Positions 43,101 to 56,489 of a stretch of 64,000 nucleotides of DNA are shown here, in pieces. A program made the position numbers and the translations under genes. Each line of letters opens with the position of its first letter. Position 1 is the stretch's first letter. Below the pieces are notes generated by a model, which worked only from the letters and a program-made list of their open reading frames with translations, was not told where the DNA came from and searched no databases. The DNA is from Mesaphorura yosii (Eukaryota; Arthropoda; Collembola; Poduromorpha; Tullbergiidae): contig WIXG01000061.1 in NCBI GenBank assembly GCA_009869945.1, positions 1 to 64,000 on the forward strand, given 5' to 3'.

Positions 43101-44030
43101 AATTCAACTCTCCTCTTTCAGGATCCAGGACCAAGTCTGTTACTGGCGGGGCTGCTTGGTGGGTGTGCTGTCACGGCATCTGCCGTGTTCCTGACTTTCT
43201 TCGTGTGTCTGAAGCGAAAACTATTGAATGCGTCGCCGGCAAACTCCTCTAACGCGCAATCTTTGTATCCTTGTCATGAACCCAACTCATCGAGCAACAA
43301 TTCAAGTCCAGCTTGTCTTCTCCGACAATCAAATATGACAACCATGGTCGGAACCGGTGGAAACGGCACGAAAACAATCGCATCCACAGACGAGAATCAA
43401 ATGTGGAAGCACTTTGCACTGAACGCTGAGAAAGGACAGCCCGGAACAATTCAATCGCAGCCTGAACACAATTCCTACACAGTCGCCAGCTTCTGGAATG
43501 ATTTGTTCAGCTCTTCAACACCAAGCAACTGCCGCATGGGCAAAGTATCCTCAAACTCGCTCGCAAACAGCGCACTGAGAGGCTCAGACGTGTCACCGTA
43601 CGCGTATGCCCACATCGTTCCCTCCTACCCGCCGCTAGTCCCACCACCGCCTGTGCCTAAGAGCACTGGACTGCCGACACCACCCACACTGATCGAATGG
43701 TACTCGCAGTCCATCTGCCAGAGCGGAAATACGACCAATTCGAGCAGCAGCAACAATACCGGTTCCAACAAGCACGACATGCCGGGCGGAGTGAATGTGG
43801 CGGGGCACATTTATGCCAACAACTTGTACTCATTCACACCATTAAAATACAACTCACCATCGAAGCAGCTGTCCGGTTCTCACCTTCGAGTGGATGCAGA
43901 CACCGATGATCGTCCAGAGAATCAATTCTCAACAATGAAGTCGGGAACTGGAAGCTTAATTCAAGTTGATGGATTTCAATGTCGCAGAAACCTTGCTAAA
44001 GAATCAAACGTCGTAGAAAGATTTTTATAA
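19119..44030 (+). CDS. Ryk-like: Ryk/Derailed-like WIF-domain receptor lacking a kinase domain
   Basis: Five coding exons were assembled: 19119-19392, 29673-29800, 35826-35932, 42303-42436 and 42958-44030. Junction phases agree at every step (1, 0, 2, 1), giving 571 residues. Exon 1 carries a signal peptide (hydrophobic VLKWLLVIIAVQL) and the start of the WIF domain (NLYLDRREFQKLHG). Exon 2 has IYYIQEGVVNEYALNF and LHFSWQAL, and exon 3 has VPQNLETFR. Exon 4 has LPCSG and KRNKICLFK, which supply both WIF cysteines. This order matches Ryk/Derailed receptors, which bind Wnt ligands through WIF. Exon 5 adds a His-rich stalk (about residues 242-255), one transmembrane helix (about 274-299) followed by KRK, then a 270-residue Ser/Asn/Pro-rich tail with LVPPPPVP. 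No kinase motif (glycine loop, HRD-like, DFG-like) is present, and GINS2 follows immediately. An in-frame TGA precedes the first ATG. ATGs at 19167, 19185 and 19233 have better contexts, so the N-terminus is uncertain. Family assignment is firm; the role of the kinase-less form is unknown. Confidence 0.86.
19393..29672 (+). other. Intron 1 of the Ryk-like gene (10.3 kb)
   Basis: It begins GTAAAC after CATG and ends TTTTTTCGTGCACAG. No nested gene is recognised. It contains an unexplained 221-codon minus-strand open frame (20808-21473), a short (ATT)5 tract at 28193-28207 and a four-copy 7-base tandem at 29267-29294. Large first introns of developmental receptors commonly hold enhancers, but none can be pinpointed here. 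Confidence 0.75.
29267..29294. repeat. Four-copy 7-bp tandem repeat (GTACRCG-like)
   Basis: Four consecutive units read GTACGAG, GTACGCG, GTACACG and GTACGGC. All share GTAC followed by three variable, GC-leaning bases. The array lies about 380 bases upstream of exon 2 of the Ryk-like gene. It is too short for a satellite. It could be replication slippage or a clustered binding site. Confidence 0.7.
29801..35825 (+). other. Intron 2 of the Ryk-like gene (6.0 kb)
   Basis: It starts GTACGT and ends TGTTTTAACAG. Apart from the inverted repeat at 29925-29951, I see no exon, RNA gene or repeat family. The many 60-110 codon open frames inside are not supported by any domain. Confidence 0.7.
29925..29951. 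repeat. Perfect 12-bp inverted repeat with 3-nt loop
   Basis: Left arm AACACGGTGTGC (29925-29936), loop GTG (29937-29939), right arm GCACACCGTGTT (29940-29951). The arms are perfectly complementary. The element lies about 125 bases downstream of the exon 2 donor of the Ryk-like gene, inside intron 2, and would form a stable hairpin in the nascent RNA. No flanking transposon-like target duplication is evident. Confidence 0.85.
35933..42302 (+). other. Intron 3 of the Ryk-like gene (6.4 kb)
   Basis: It starts GTAAGT and ends TTGGTCCAACAG. A palindrome ACGCGTACGCGT lies at 38313-38324, and a purine-rich stretch (GGAAAGGGAGAGAAGGG and similar) occupies about 41505-41640. No coding exon was found. 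A WIF-like stretch near 37.65-37.77 kb was rejected on phase and an in-frame stop. Confidence 0.7.
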
Positions 44031-44221
44031 TTCGAGCAAATTCCTGTCAGCAGTTGTAAAGATAAGGACTCGGTGCATGTCAACACCCAGCAGAAATCTA
44101 CGAATCTGCTTTGTGATGAAAGGTTTACGATTTAGCTAAGTCAAGGTGAATTGGTGAATGTCTCTGAATGCAAGTCAGGGTTTACGAAATGTAACAATCA
44201 TGTCTTAAACTCGATATTCTT

Positions 44222-44248
44222 AATAAAACTGAATAAATGTTCAATAAA
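44222..44248 (+). terminator. Polyadenylation signals of the Ryk-like gene
   Basis: Three AATAAA hexamers at 44222, 44232 and 44243 lie 190-220 bases after the stop at 44030. They support 44030 as the real 3' end of this gene rather than an intron to distant kinase exons. The next gene's stop codon (minus strand) is at 44277. Confidence 0.75.
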
Positions 44249-44276
44249 AACTCAGAAACGTTAAACTATTTTGCAG

Positions 44277-45217
44277 CTAATCCAGACCAACATCTTCAAT
44301 CTCAAGATCCATGTCCATAGGTATCTCACTTTCTTGAGTTTCTTCGGAGTCGGGCTGGGACTGATACGTAGCACTCAGGGTCATTGACAGGGTATTGGAG
44401 TCGTCGATTTGCGAGTCTGTCGGTGCCGTCAGTGCTTCATTTAATTTCTATGAATATAAAAGCCATACCTTTTAGTAAATCATCTTGCGCGCCGCCGATT
44501 GCCCTCACTGAATTAATTTTGTGCCTTGTGACATTCTTACCTTCGTTAGGCCGTATATCGCCTCCAGTGCGTGGGGAAAGAATGGGCGAACCGCATGAAG
44601 CTCCATCATTGTCAAGTTGGCGAGCACGCCAACGGTTTGTTTGTCACCTAAGAACTCAGTCACTGAAGTTTTCAGTTTGGCCATCCTCGTGTCGTAAATG
44701 TCCTACAAACAGAACAAACTTAAAGAACTGATGGAGTTAATTTTACAAATCGGAAGCCGGTTAAAATTTCAACCTTGAGAATGTCCTTTACAAAATCTGC
44801 ATTCTTGATGTTCCCCGGACAGAGTTCAAACAATGCCTTGGCTATCACAATGTAATGTTCCGATGGCATTTTGACAAATGTTGTCTCCTTACTTTCTTCC
44901 TCTCTCAAATCTCGTAGGAAGTTTTCGTCAAACCAATCTGGTATGAGAATCTGGCACCTGTTTCTCACGCTCAAATTCGCAGCAACCCAAAAGGGCACCA
45001 CTGTGGGCAATCCAGCTTGGAATGGTCCGATATCACCAGACAACAGATTCAGTTTTTCGAGGTTAAAGTTGGGCACAATACCAATAAGCTCTCGCTCCGC
45101 CACGTACTCGAGTTCTTCCGGTGTCACTCCAAGAACAAATGCAGGCATGATGCTGTCAACATCAGGAGGCTCTTCTTCCGGCTCCTTGTCCTTTGCACTA
45201 GACGCAGTTTCTGCCAT
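44277..45217 (-). CDS. GINS2: GINS complex subunit 2 (Psf2)
   Basis: Three exons on the minus strand: 45217-44774, 44702-44541 and 44447-44277, all phase 0, 258 residues. The start ATG lies in GCCATGG, an ideal initiation context. The protein carries the Psf2 core: EELEYVAERELIGIVPNFN, GDIGPFQAGLP, VPFWVAANL, a region ending FVKDILK, then DIYDTRMAKL and LANLTMMEL. GINS binds MCM2-7 and Cdc45 to form the CMG replicative helicase in the nucleus. It is longer than human GINS2 (185 residues) because of an acidic N-terminal extension of about 30 residues and a 56-residue acidic C-terminal exon (QPDSEETQESEIP), where the family tail is usually variable. The donor after exon 1 (AAG|GTTGAA) is weak but supported by the alignment. 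It is tail-to-tail with the Ryk-like gene (247 bases between stops) and head-to-head with ACAP. Confidence 0.93.
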
Positions 45218-46117
45218 GGCGTACAAACGACAAATCTTTACTCAAAACACAAGTACTTTCACTGCTCAATAATACTGATTAGCGCTTCAAGGTTCATTGC
45301 AAGTTTGTTAAAACTGTTGCTTCATAAAGAAATTGCCGGGCTTTTCGCCAGTGAATCACGACAGACAAAAACAAAGAGGGAATGAAAAGCGATCATTGGC
45401 TCTTGAGTGCGAGTTGGGTCAGCCGGGTGACGAATCGAAGAAGTATAAATATTTAATCAAGGAATAGCATGCATCATCACAACTAAAAGCTTAAAATACA
45501 GTAGAATTTCCTACTTCCTAGGATTAAGTAATTAGTCATCCTGGCATCCAAAGATCGAAGGAGTGAATCAGAACGAGCTATTCAAGTTATAAATCAATGA
45601 AGTTATTGGCGGAAGTGCTGCACATTTGAAAAGTAATATTATTATTAGTGAATAGCTCATTTTAACTTCGAGGAGTTCTGTTCTTTTCTCTGGCTATACT
45701 GTGCTTAGAACCATGTCAAACTCGTGATACGTGTTAACAGTTAAAGCAATAACGCTATTAAAAGTAAGTAATCCTTCCATATCTGATTCAGCAATAATTA
45801 ATTACGGGCAACAGCTGTTCAGCACAACTAGACTCAAGGACTCGACCAAATTAAGTACTCAAATGCCAATCTGATTTTTCTATTTTAGGGGTTTATTAGC
45901 AGCTTCGCTCCGGTGTAGATAACAAAACTCTTTCGCCAATGCGCTATCTCTCCTTTGACTTGATTTGACTCAAATATGGTACTCAAATGTAAATTCACGT
46001 AAGTTGTAAATATTCAACAGCTTCAGCATAAATTATTTTGGTAGGTCATATTGACAGGTTGTTTTTGTATTCTTTAGAACGACCCAGTGATCACAGTTTG
46101 CCTGCTTCCTTTACGAA
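45218..46117. promoter_or_regulatory. Divergent promoter region GINS2/ACAP
   Basis: 900 bases separate the two start codons. TATAAATA at 45444-45451 is oriented toward ACAP. A donor AAAA|GTAAGT at 45764 and an acceptor TTCTTTAG ending at 46077 would define a 5'-UTR intron of ACAP, with 40 bases of exon before the ATG at 46118. The UTR intron and start site are inferred from consensus only. Confidence 0.4.
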
Positions 46118-48541
46118 ATGGGTGTAATTGGGTTCAGCGAAAGTGTCCGGGACAGCCCTAAGTTTCATGCCTACGTCGAGGAGCAAATTGGGAATATTGA
46201 GAGTTTGGATACAAAATTGGAGAAGCTACTGAAATGCAGCAGCACAATGATCGAAACCGGGAAAGCCTTCTTAAATGCTCAGTATTTATTCTGCAACTCC
46301 TTGACGGACGTGAGGGTACATTTCCGGAATGATGAGCCGATCTATTCTGCTTTTGGCACCTGCACTGGCGGCCTCCAAGAACTTATCAAGTTTCAATCAA
46401 CTCTCTTTGACCACATCAATCAGACAGTTTACAAAAGTATTGCCGACTTTGTCAAGAGAGAAATACGAGCGTGCAAGGAGGCGAAAACATCTTTCGAAAA
46501 GCACCAGAGCGAGTATGGAGCTGCTCTCGTCAGGAATTCAGCGATACCCAAAGGAAAGGCAATTGAAGCTGAAGAAGCCATGCAGTCCCTTCAAGCTTCA
46601 AAGACAACTTTCCGCTATTGTGCCATTGACTTAATGTGTAGGATCTCCCTGCTGCAAAAACGGAAGCGTATTGAAATACTCGACTCAATTTTATCAATGT
46701 TGACTGCTCAAAAGACGTACTTTCATCAAGGATCTGACTATTTCAAGTACTCGGAACAATCGACAAAAAGTATCAGTAGCTGTTTAGATGAAATGCGGGC
46801 GAAGGTCGACGGGGAATCAGATTCGCTGAACGGGATTAGACACAACTTGGTCAAGGAAACTTTGGACTACGTAAATGGAGCAGCAAGCCCTCCGGGGTAC
46901 ATCATGCAAGGCTACTTGTTTAGAAGAGGTTCGTCTAAAGCGTTCAAGACATGGAAAAGACGGTGGTTTGAGTTAATGGACAACGGACAATTTGTCTATC
47001 GTAAAAGAAATGAATCTACGCCAATTGCCTTAGAAGAAGACTTGCGGGTCTGTCTGGTCAGGCCAATGGCGGACTGCGACCGTCGATTTTGCTTCGAGCT
47101 GATATCCCCTAATCGAATTCACATTTTGCAATCCGACTCTGAAGAATCTTTCCAGGCCTGGGTGACTGCCCTTCAAACAGCCATTCAATCAGCTTTACAC
47201 AATTCGACTATTCGAACAACAGACCAGGCAAAGTCCATCAATTCCGTGTCACTGAATCCCGACGTTCCCGACGAAAAGTCTAAAATTGTCAACACAATTT
47301 TGAGCGTCGACGGAAATCAGCACTGCTGTGATTGTGGGGCACCGAACCCGGAGTGGGCGAGTGTGAACTTGGGAGTCACACTGTGCATAGAATGCAGCGG
47401 AGTTCATCGCAGCCTTGGCGTCCACTTCAGTAAAGTCCGATCTCTGAGTCTGGATAGCTGGGAAGTTGGCTTGCTGAAGGTGATGGGCGAACTCGGAAAT
47501 ACTCTTGTCAACCGTATTTATCTTGCGAAAACGGATGTCCTTCATATCCTCGGCATTCAGAGAGCCACACCTTCGTCGTCGCGGGAAGTGCGGGAGACCT
47601 GGATTCGAGCAAAGTACGTCGACCGAGCATTCGTGCTTGACCCGAAAATAAACGGTACTTCTGAGAAGCAAAAGAAGGTTATTCGCAAATGGAGTGTAAA
47701 GAAGCCGAACCGTAAAAGCAGGAATATGTCGGGGAATACGCCTACTAAAGAAAAAGCAGCTAACGCGGAGCTCCCGCCAACTCCGATTCCGACCACGTCA
47801 AAAGAGGTTGAAGATAATGGAGAAAGTGACGGCGCATCGTCGAGCTCAAAAGGGGCAGGCAGCAACACGAGTGAAGCCGAGTCTGTCCTTGTGTTTGGTT
47901 CTGACGAGAAGCCAAGCACGACCAGTGTCATAGACCAGCTCGGTGCTGGGGAAGAATCAGCGGAAGAAACCGATTCCGCCGACATTGTCGAATCAATCGA
48001 CACTTTTGACTCGAACACACTTCTCTACGCGGCTTCAAGGGTAGCAAATCTTGCAGTCATGTGCGAAGCCGTTGCGTTGGGCGCAGACACAAATTGGTCG
48101 AATCCCAAAGACGACTACTCCTACCCTTTGCATCAGGGCGTTCGATCTGGATCAGTGACGGCGTGTGAATTTCTCATTCTGAACGGGGCTCGAGTTAACT
48201 GTCAAGACAAAATGAAACAGACACCGCTCTTTCTAGCGACGCAAGCCGGACACACCGGCCAAATCTGCTTGTTTCTTCGAAATCGAGCGGATCATCGGTT
48301 GGCGAACATTCAAGGCAACTCACCGCTGGATTTGGCTGTGCAGTCGGAGAATGCTGACATTGTAACCCTGCTGCGGCTGGCCAGAATGGACGAGGAAATG
48401 TCAAATGAGACGGACGACACGTTTCAAGAAATCGTGCGCGACATTGCGAAGAAGGCGCTTGACAGCAAGCAGGGACCGTCAACAAGCAACAGTGCGGTTA
48501 CTTTTAAAGAGGATTCTGAAGATAAATCTAAATCTAATTAG
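46118..48541 (+). CDS. ACAP: ACAP: ArfGAP with coiled-coil (BAR), ankyrin repeat and PH domains
   Basis: A single uninterrupted exon of 807 codons; ATG in GAAATGG. Domain order is that of ACAP/centaurin-beta proteins (CenB1A in flies). An N-terminal BAR dimerisation region spans about 1-230 (DSPKF..., [21 protein letters not shown]-like YFHQGSDYF). The PH domain is about 261-358 ([29 protein letters not shown]). The ArfGAP is about 389-510, with the zinc finger CX2CX16CX2C ([10 protein letters not shown] to CIEC) and the arginine finger in [17 protein letters not shown] Ser/Glu-rich linker follows, then ankyrin repeats from about 640 to 755 ([53 protein letters not shown]). The protein stimulates GTP hydrolysis on Arf6-type GTPases at plasma membrane and endosomes. 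All catalytic features look intact. Absence of introns over 2.4 kb is odd beside intron-rich neighbours. AATAAA lies at 48830. Confidence 0.95.
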   Translation: MGVIGFSESVRDSPKFHAYVEEQIGNIESLDTKLEKLLKCSSTMIETGKAFLNAQYLFCNSLTDVRVHFRNDEPIYSAFGTCTGGLQELIKFQSTLFDHINQTVYKSIADFVKREIRACKEAKTSFEKHQSEYGAALVRNSAIPKGKAIEAEEAMQSLQASKTTFRYCAIDLMCRISLLQKRKRIEILDSILSMLTAQKTYFHQGSDYFKYSEQSTKSISSCLDEMRAKVDGESDSLNGIRHNLVKETLDYVNGAASPPGYIMQGYLFRRGSSKAFKTWKRRWFELMDNGQFVYRKRNESTPIALEEDLRVCLVRPMADCDRRFCFELISPNRIHILQSDSEESFQAWVTALQTAIQSALHNSTIRTTDQAKSINSVSLNPDVPDEKSKIVNTILSVDGNQHCCDCGAPNPEWASVNLGVTLCIECSGVHRSLGVHFSKVRSLSLDSWEVGLLKVMGELGNTLVNRIYLAKTDVLHILGIQRATPSSSREVRETWIRAKYVDRAFVLDPKINGTSEKQKKVIRKWSVKKPNRKSRNMSGNTPTKEKAANAELPPTPIPTTSKEVEDNGESDGASSSSKGAGSNTSEAESVLVFGSDEKPSTTSVIDQLGAGEESAEETDSADIVESIDTFDSNTLLYAASRVANLAVMCEAVALGADTNWSNPKDDYSYPLHQGVRSGSVTACEFLILNGARVNCQDKMKQTPLFLATQAGHTGQICLFLRNRADHRLANIQGNSPLDLAVQSENADIVTLLRLARMDEEMSNETDDTFQEIVRDIAKKALDSKQGPSTSNSAVTFKEDSEDKSKSN

Positions 48542-49805
48542 TTTTTAACTGAAATACAATTTACTGTTAAGTACTGATGAATTTATCATTTTCTTACGAT
48601 CACGCTGTAGACTCTCATTAAGAGCAAAGCAGGAATTTTCAGCTGCTGCCATACCTTAAGCGAAGCCTAAGCATCTAGCCTGAGCGGACTCTTCTCGCGG
48701 ACCAATTTCATGTAAACTAAAATTTTATTGTGATCTTAGGAAGGCCAATCTTACATGTACACAAGTGTCAAACGCAAATCATAACCGTTTTATGCGCCAT
48801 GTCACGTCACCGTTTTGATGACCTAAAACAATAAAAACAATTTATGCATTTTAAGTGTTTGAGATTTAAAATCATAATTTTTCCTTGCACTGCTTGCGTA
48901 TGTCCGTAGCGGAAATACAATTTTGCTGCCGAATGCAAAAATGGGTGATTTTGATAATTTGATAATCAGCTCAGCAGGCACACAGAGAAAAGATGCATAA
49001 ATTGCCAATGTCATCTTCGTCTTGGTTAAGCGTGCTTACGTTTTTACATAAGTTTTGTCATTTTGTGAATTTTGTCCGTCACGACTGCTTTATAATTGGA
49101 TCAACAAAAAATCTGAACTGAACTTGAGCGAGCTCCAAACCAGACAGTCTGCTTCTGTTTCCTTCCTTCCGCGTGATTAATTGGTCTCATCATGACTGTC
49201 AAAACTGTCAACGCTTGAACGCGTTATGATTTTCAAGATTTGTCAAAGTGCAGAATTTGTGATTTGTCTGACGACGCGTCGCATGTCCAGTTACACTCAT
49301 TACGCAATCTTCATCTTGAGATTGCATCTTCAAAAAGATGCAGCAAGCACTTTTTTACCAACTGACCGGGAACGGGAACGCTTACTCACTCAGTCAGACT
49401 GGCGGCGTGAGGCATGAGGCGTGAGTACCCGGGTGGTTACGTCCTGCTCCGCATGTGAGCCGAGTCACATAACCGGGTTGAACCAATTTCTTGCAATTTC
49501 AGGTACCTCACGCGAATTTCTGATGCATTCCTCCACAGATTGACAGATTAAGTGCGACCGGTAAATATCTTTACACATCCTGTGCCACATCACACGCTGC
49601 ACGCATTTCGCAACATTAACAACATTTCATTTCCGAATGGGTCGTCTGCTAGCGTTATTTAAGCCCCGCTGCAGAAAGAATTCCTGGTCACTGAAGTTTT
49701 GCATTTGTTCCGGTTCGGTTTGCGCGATCCCAAAGTCGGAGCCAAAGCTAAATGCTGATTCCACTGATTCAGGCGACTAACGAACCTTAACGAATTGTTC
49801 CAACA
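48542..49805. other. ACAP 3'-UTR and spacer upstream of the Gly/Trp-rich gene
   Basis: A polyadenylation hexamer AATAAA lies at 48830-48835, giving an ACAP 3'-UTR of about 300 bases. The remaining spacer carries no recognisable exon. A TATTTAAG element at 49656-49663, 143 bases before the next ATG, is a possible TATA box for the Gly/Trp-rich gene. Confidence 0.55.
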
Positions 49806-51697
49806 ATGCGGCGATTCGTGATTGTAAGTCCGTCTCAAAATACGGTTGCTTCTGCTCAGAAACGGACAAGAAGCTAACACTAAAAGGTAAACGATTATTT
49901 CGTTCGGCAGGTGTGGAGTTTAATCGTTGCACTGCTCGCTGCGACGGCTGAAAAAGACGAACACTCAGATGGAAGGCAAACTTCTGCGCTTGGTGCTGGG
50001 CAAGCAGAAGCAGAAACAAGCGCGACCGCTTCTGGGACCAGAACGAGAACTGGCAGGAGCAAGAAGATCATCATCATCCCCGGTGAATCTGTAAGTTGTT
50101 CATAGTCTGCCCACTTGTTAGTTTTATACAATTGCGTTGTCCCTTCCAGAAATTTGGACTGCCTAAACTATTCGTAACCGCTGGAATCGCAGCGAAGACT
50201 CCCGTGGCTGGAGGAGGCGGTGGTGGAGGTGGTTATGGTGGATCTGGAGGCGGTGGCTGGGGCGGTGGTGGTAATTGGATTGGAGCTCTTCGTGTTTGTG
50301 TGTTTCGGTTTTCACACTCACATTCTTTGCTCTTGCAGGAGGTGGCTTGGGCGGAGGCGGCTGGGGAGGCGGTGGAGGTCTTGGGGGAGGAGGCTACGGT
50401 GGCTGGGGCGGTGGAGGCGGAATGGGAGGTTTAGGAGGCTGGGGCGGTGGAATTCATATGATTGGTAAGTTAATGCTTTTTCATTTATTGCAACGGCTTC
50501 AAAGGCAGCTAGACTAGTCAGTGTACAGTGTTCAGCTAACTGAAAACTTGCTGTTAATTTCTAAATTAGGTGGAGGTGCTGGATGGGGAATTGGAGGCGG
50601 CGGCTGGGGTGGGAACGGTGGAGGTGGTTGGGGCGGTATAGGTGGAGGTAAGTTTGTTTCAATGAAGTTGATACGAAGTTTAACTATAACGAAACGATGA
50701 AATTCCCGAATATGTCTCAAACCTACACGGTGCAGGTGGCGGCGGTTGGGGCGGAGGAGGATTTGGTGGTGGTGGATCCGGCGGAGGTGGTTGGGGTGGC
50801 GGATGCCCTAGCGCAAAAGTCCAAAAAGCGATAGAAAAGGCTACGAAGAAAGCAATCAAAGCACAGGCGAAGGCGCAGAAGAAAGGCGGTGGCGGTGGCG
50901 GTGGTGGCGGCGGCTGGGGCGGGGGTGGAAACGGAGGCGGAACTGGAGGAGGATGGTCCAGCGGGGGTAACGCTTTCCCCTTTTCCAGAAGACTTAGGTA
51001 TTGTGCCACTGGTATCACTGGAACTTTCAATGTTCTAGGTGGAGGTGGTGGCTGGGGAGGGAATTCAGGAGGCGGAGGATACGGAGGTGGTGGAAAGGGT
51101 GGAAAGGGAGGAGGTGGCGGCGGTTGGGGCGGTGGAGGAGGAGGGTGGGGTGGTGGAGGAGGCAAAGGAGGGGGCGGAGGAGGAGGTTGGCGGAGTGATT
51201 CTCTGAGCGACGACGGCGGCGGAGGAGGATCAACATGGCGGATTGATCCCGTGAGCGGCGATGGCGCCGAACCCGAAGTCCCGGATGACGAAGATGAAGT
51301 CTGGCCCGACTCGCCCCCACGGAGTGCACGAGTGGAGCAGGAAACCTCAGCAGAAAAAGTTGGACCTCTCGAACCAATTCCGTATCTGCTCGATTTCCAA
51401 AGTCGCGAGAAACCTGAACACGCTAATAGCGGAGACATTCTGCAATTTCATACAAAATCTGCCGAAGATATGAGAGAAGTTCAGTCGGGCAAAAAGCGCC
51501 TTAGATTAGAGGAAGAGGTCGAAAGCCAAGGTTCGAGTTCGAGCGATGTTAACATTGAAATAGCAAAACCGATAGTGTCAGAACTGCAAGCGTCTTCAAT
51601 CTTCCCTGAGACGATTTCGCTAAAGCTAGTTTGCCCAAGAACATCTTGGTACGATCAGAATGACAACTCACCATTGTGTACATATGTGCGCGTATGA
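49806..51697 (+). CDS. Secreted Gly/Trp-rich modular protein
   Basis: Seven exons: 49806-49823, 49911-50090, 50150-50270, 50339-50464, 50570-50647, 50736-50966 and 51039-51697. All junctions agree in phase, giving 470 residues; introns are 59-105 bases. Exons 1 and 2 join to MRRFVI|VWSLIVALLAATA, a clear signal peptide split by an intron, probably cleaved before EKDEHS. A variable Ala/Ser/Thr stretch follows, then from about residue 86 to 303 a low-complexity region of GGGGW, GGGGY and GGGGK modules. Exon 6 inserts a Lys/Ala-rich helix-forming segment (VQKAIEKATKKAIKAQ, one Cys just before). The C-terminal 165 residues are acidic and not Gly-rich (VPDDEDEVWPDSPP). Exons 4, 5 and 6 are all phase 1-1, so each can be duplicated or skipped in frame. 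Composition suggests an extracellular structural, cuticular, silk-like or adhesive protein, but I recognise no family. It is tail-to-tail with DDX41. Confidence 0.82.
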
Positions 51698-51805
51698 AAT
51701 TAGGCATTATACTTAAAACAACTCAACTCAACAACAACTATAATTATGCTAAAACTAGCAGTAACTCGGAGGTTGTGGGACATGCACTTAAATCAAGATT
51801 ACAAT

Positions 51806-51811
51806 TTTATT
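51806..51811 (-). terminator. Polyadenylation signal of DDX41
   Basis: TTTATT on the plus strand reads AATAAA on the minus strand, 77 bases after the DDX41 stop (51888). With the plus-strand signal at 51842, the two mature transcripts would overlap tail-to-tail by several tens of bases. Confidence 0.55.
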
Positions 51812-51841
51812 GGAAGAAAAGTCAAGAATATTGTAACATTC

Positions 51842-51847
51842 AATAAA
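51842..51847 (+). terminator. Polyadenylation signal of the Gly/Trp-rich gene
   Basis: AATAAA lies 145 bases after the stop at 51697 and 41 bases short of the DDX41 stop codon on the other strand. Cleavage 10-30 bases further on would put the 3' end next to or just inside the last DDX41 coding exon. Confidence 0.6.
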
Positions 51848-51887
51848 ACTAATATTTGCGCATCCGCTTCTAATTCTCGGAGAGGAT

Positions 51888-54673
<2,786 letters not shown>

Positions 54674-55279
54674 CTTGAAGTTAACTCAAAGACTCAAACC
54701 CAGCACTAGCACTGGACAGGCTCAATTTAATTTATTGCTACCAGTGGGTAGGTTCTTTCCAAAACGAAAGTGACGAAGTTACGATTCGACTTGTACACTC
54801 CACTGATTCAAACAAAATGGTACGAGTTCAGGCGATTACGTCGAAGCAAGGAAACTCGAGTTTCAATTTCATTCACCAATCAAGTCAGCTGGACGGGCGC
54901 CTGCTGGACTAGTCAAGACTACCAATCCATGTGAAGTGACCTCTCAACCTCAGCTTCGCTATACGCCGAACGTGCCGCGCAGAACCTGAAGCAGCAGAGG
55001 TTAGTGCTGATAAGGTTTGAATTGAAGGTTGGTTAATTGCAGCACTTACGATCTCAAGTGTGGTGTCCGTCGGTAGTGGTGGAATTCATTTGATTCCACC
55101 CTCTTTAGTCTACCCGGATAGCTTATTGCACCGGTTGGGATATTAATAGGTCAATTGATTTAGGAAAAGGAAACTCCATAAGGTTGGAATTTACTCAAGA
55201 ACTCGAGGTTGATTCAGTACCAGTTCTAACCGAATCTGACGTCATTTGATTTACAGGCATTTCAGATAGAAATAGCAGG
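54674..55279. promoter_or_regulatory. Bidirectional promoter spacer DDX41/AUH
   Basis: 606 bases lie between two divergent start codons. No TATA box is obvious near either start. The spacing suggests a shared housekeeping promoter, inferred from orientation only. Confidence 0.4.

Positions 55280-56489
<1,210 letters not shown>

Noticed and set aside
47557-48018. 153-codon minus-strand frame inside ACAP
   Set aside because: A shadow of the ACAP coding sequence, explained by its codon composition.
50680-51438. Long minus-strand proline-rich open frame (252 codons)
   Set aside because: It is the complement of the Gly/Trp-rich coding exons: GGN/GGC codons read as Pro on the other strand. It crosses the plus-strand introns and has no independent support.
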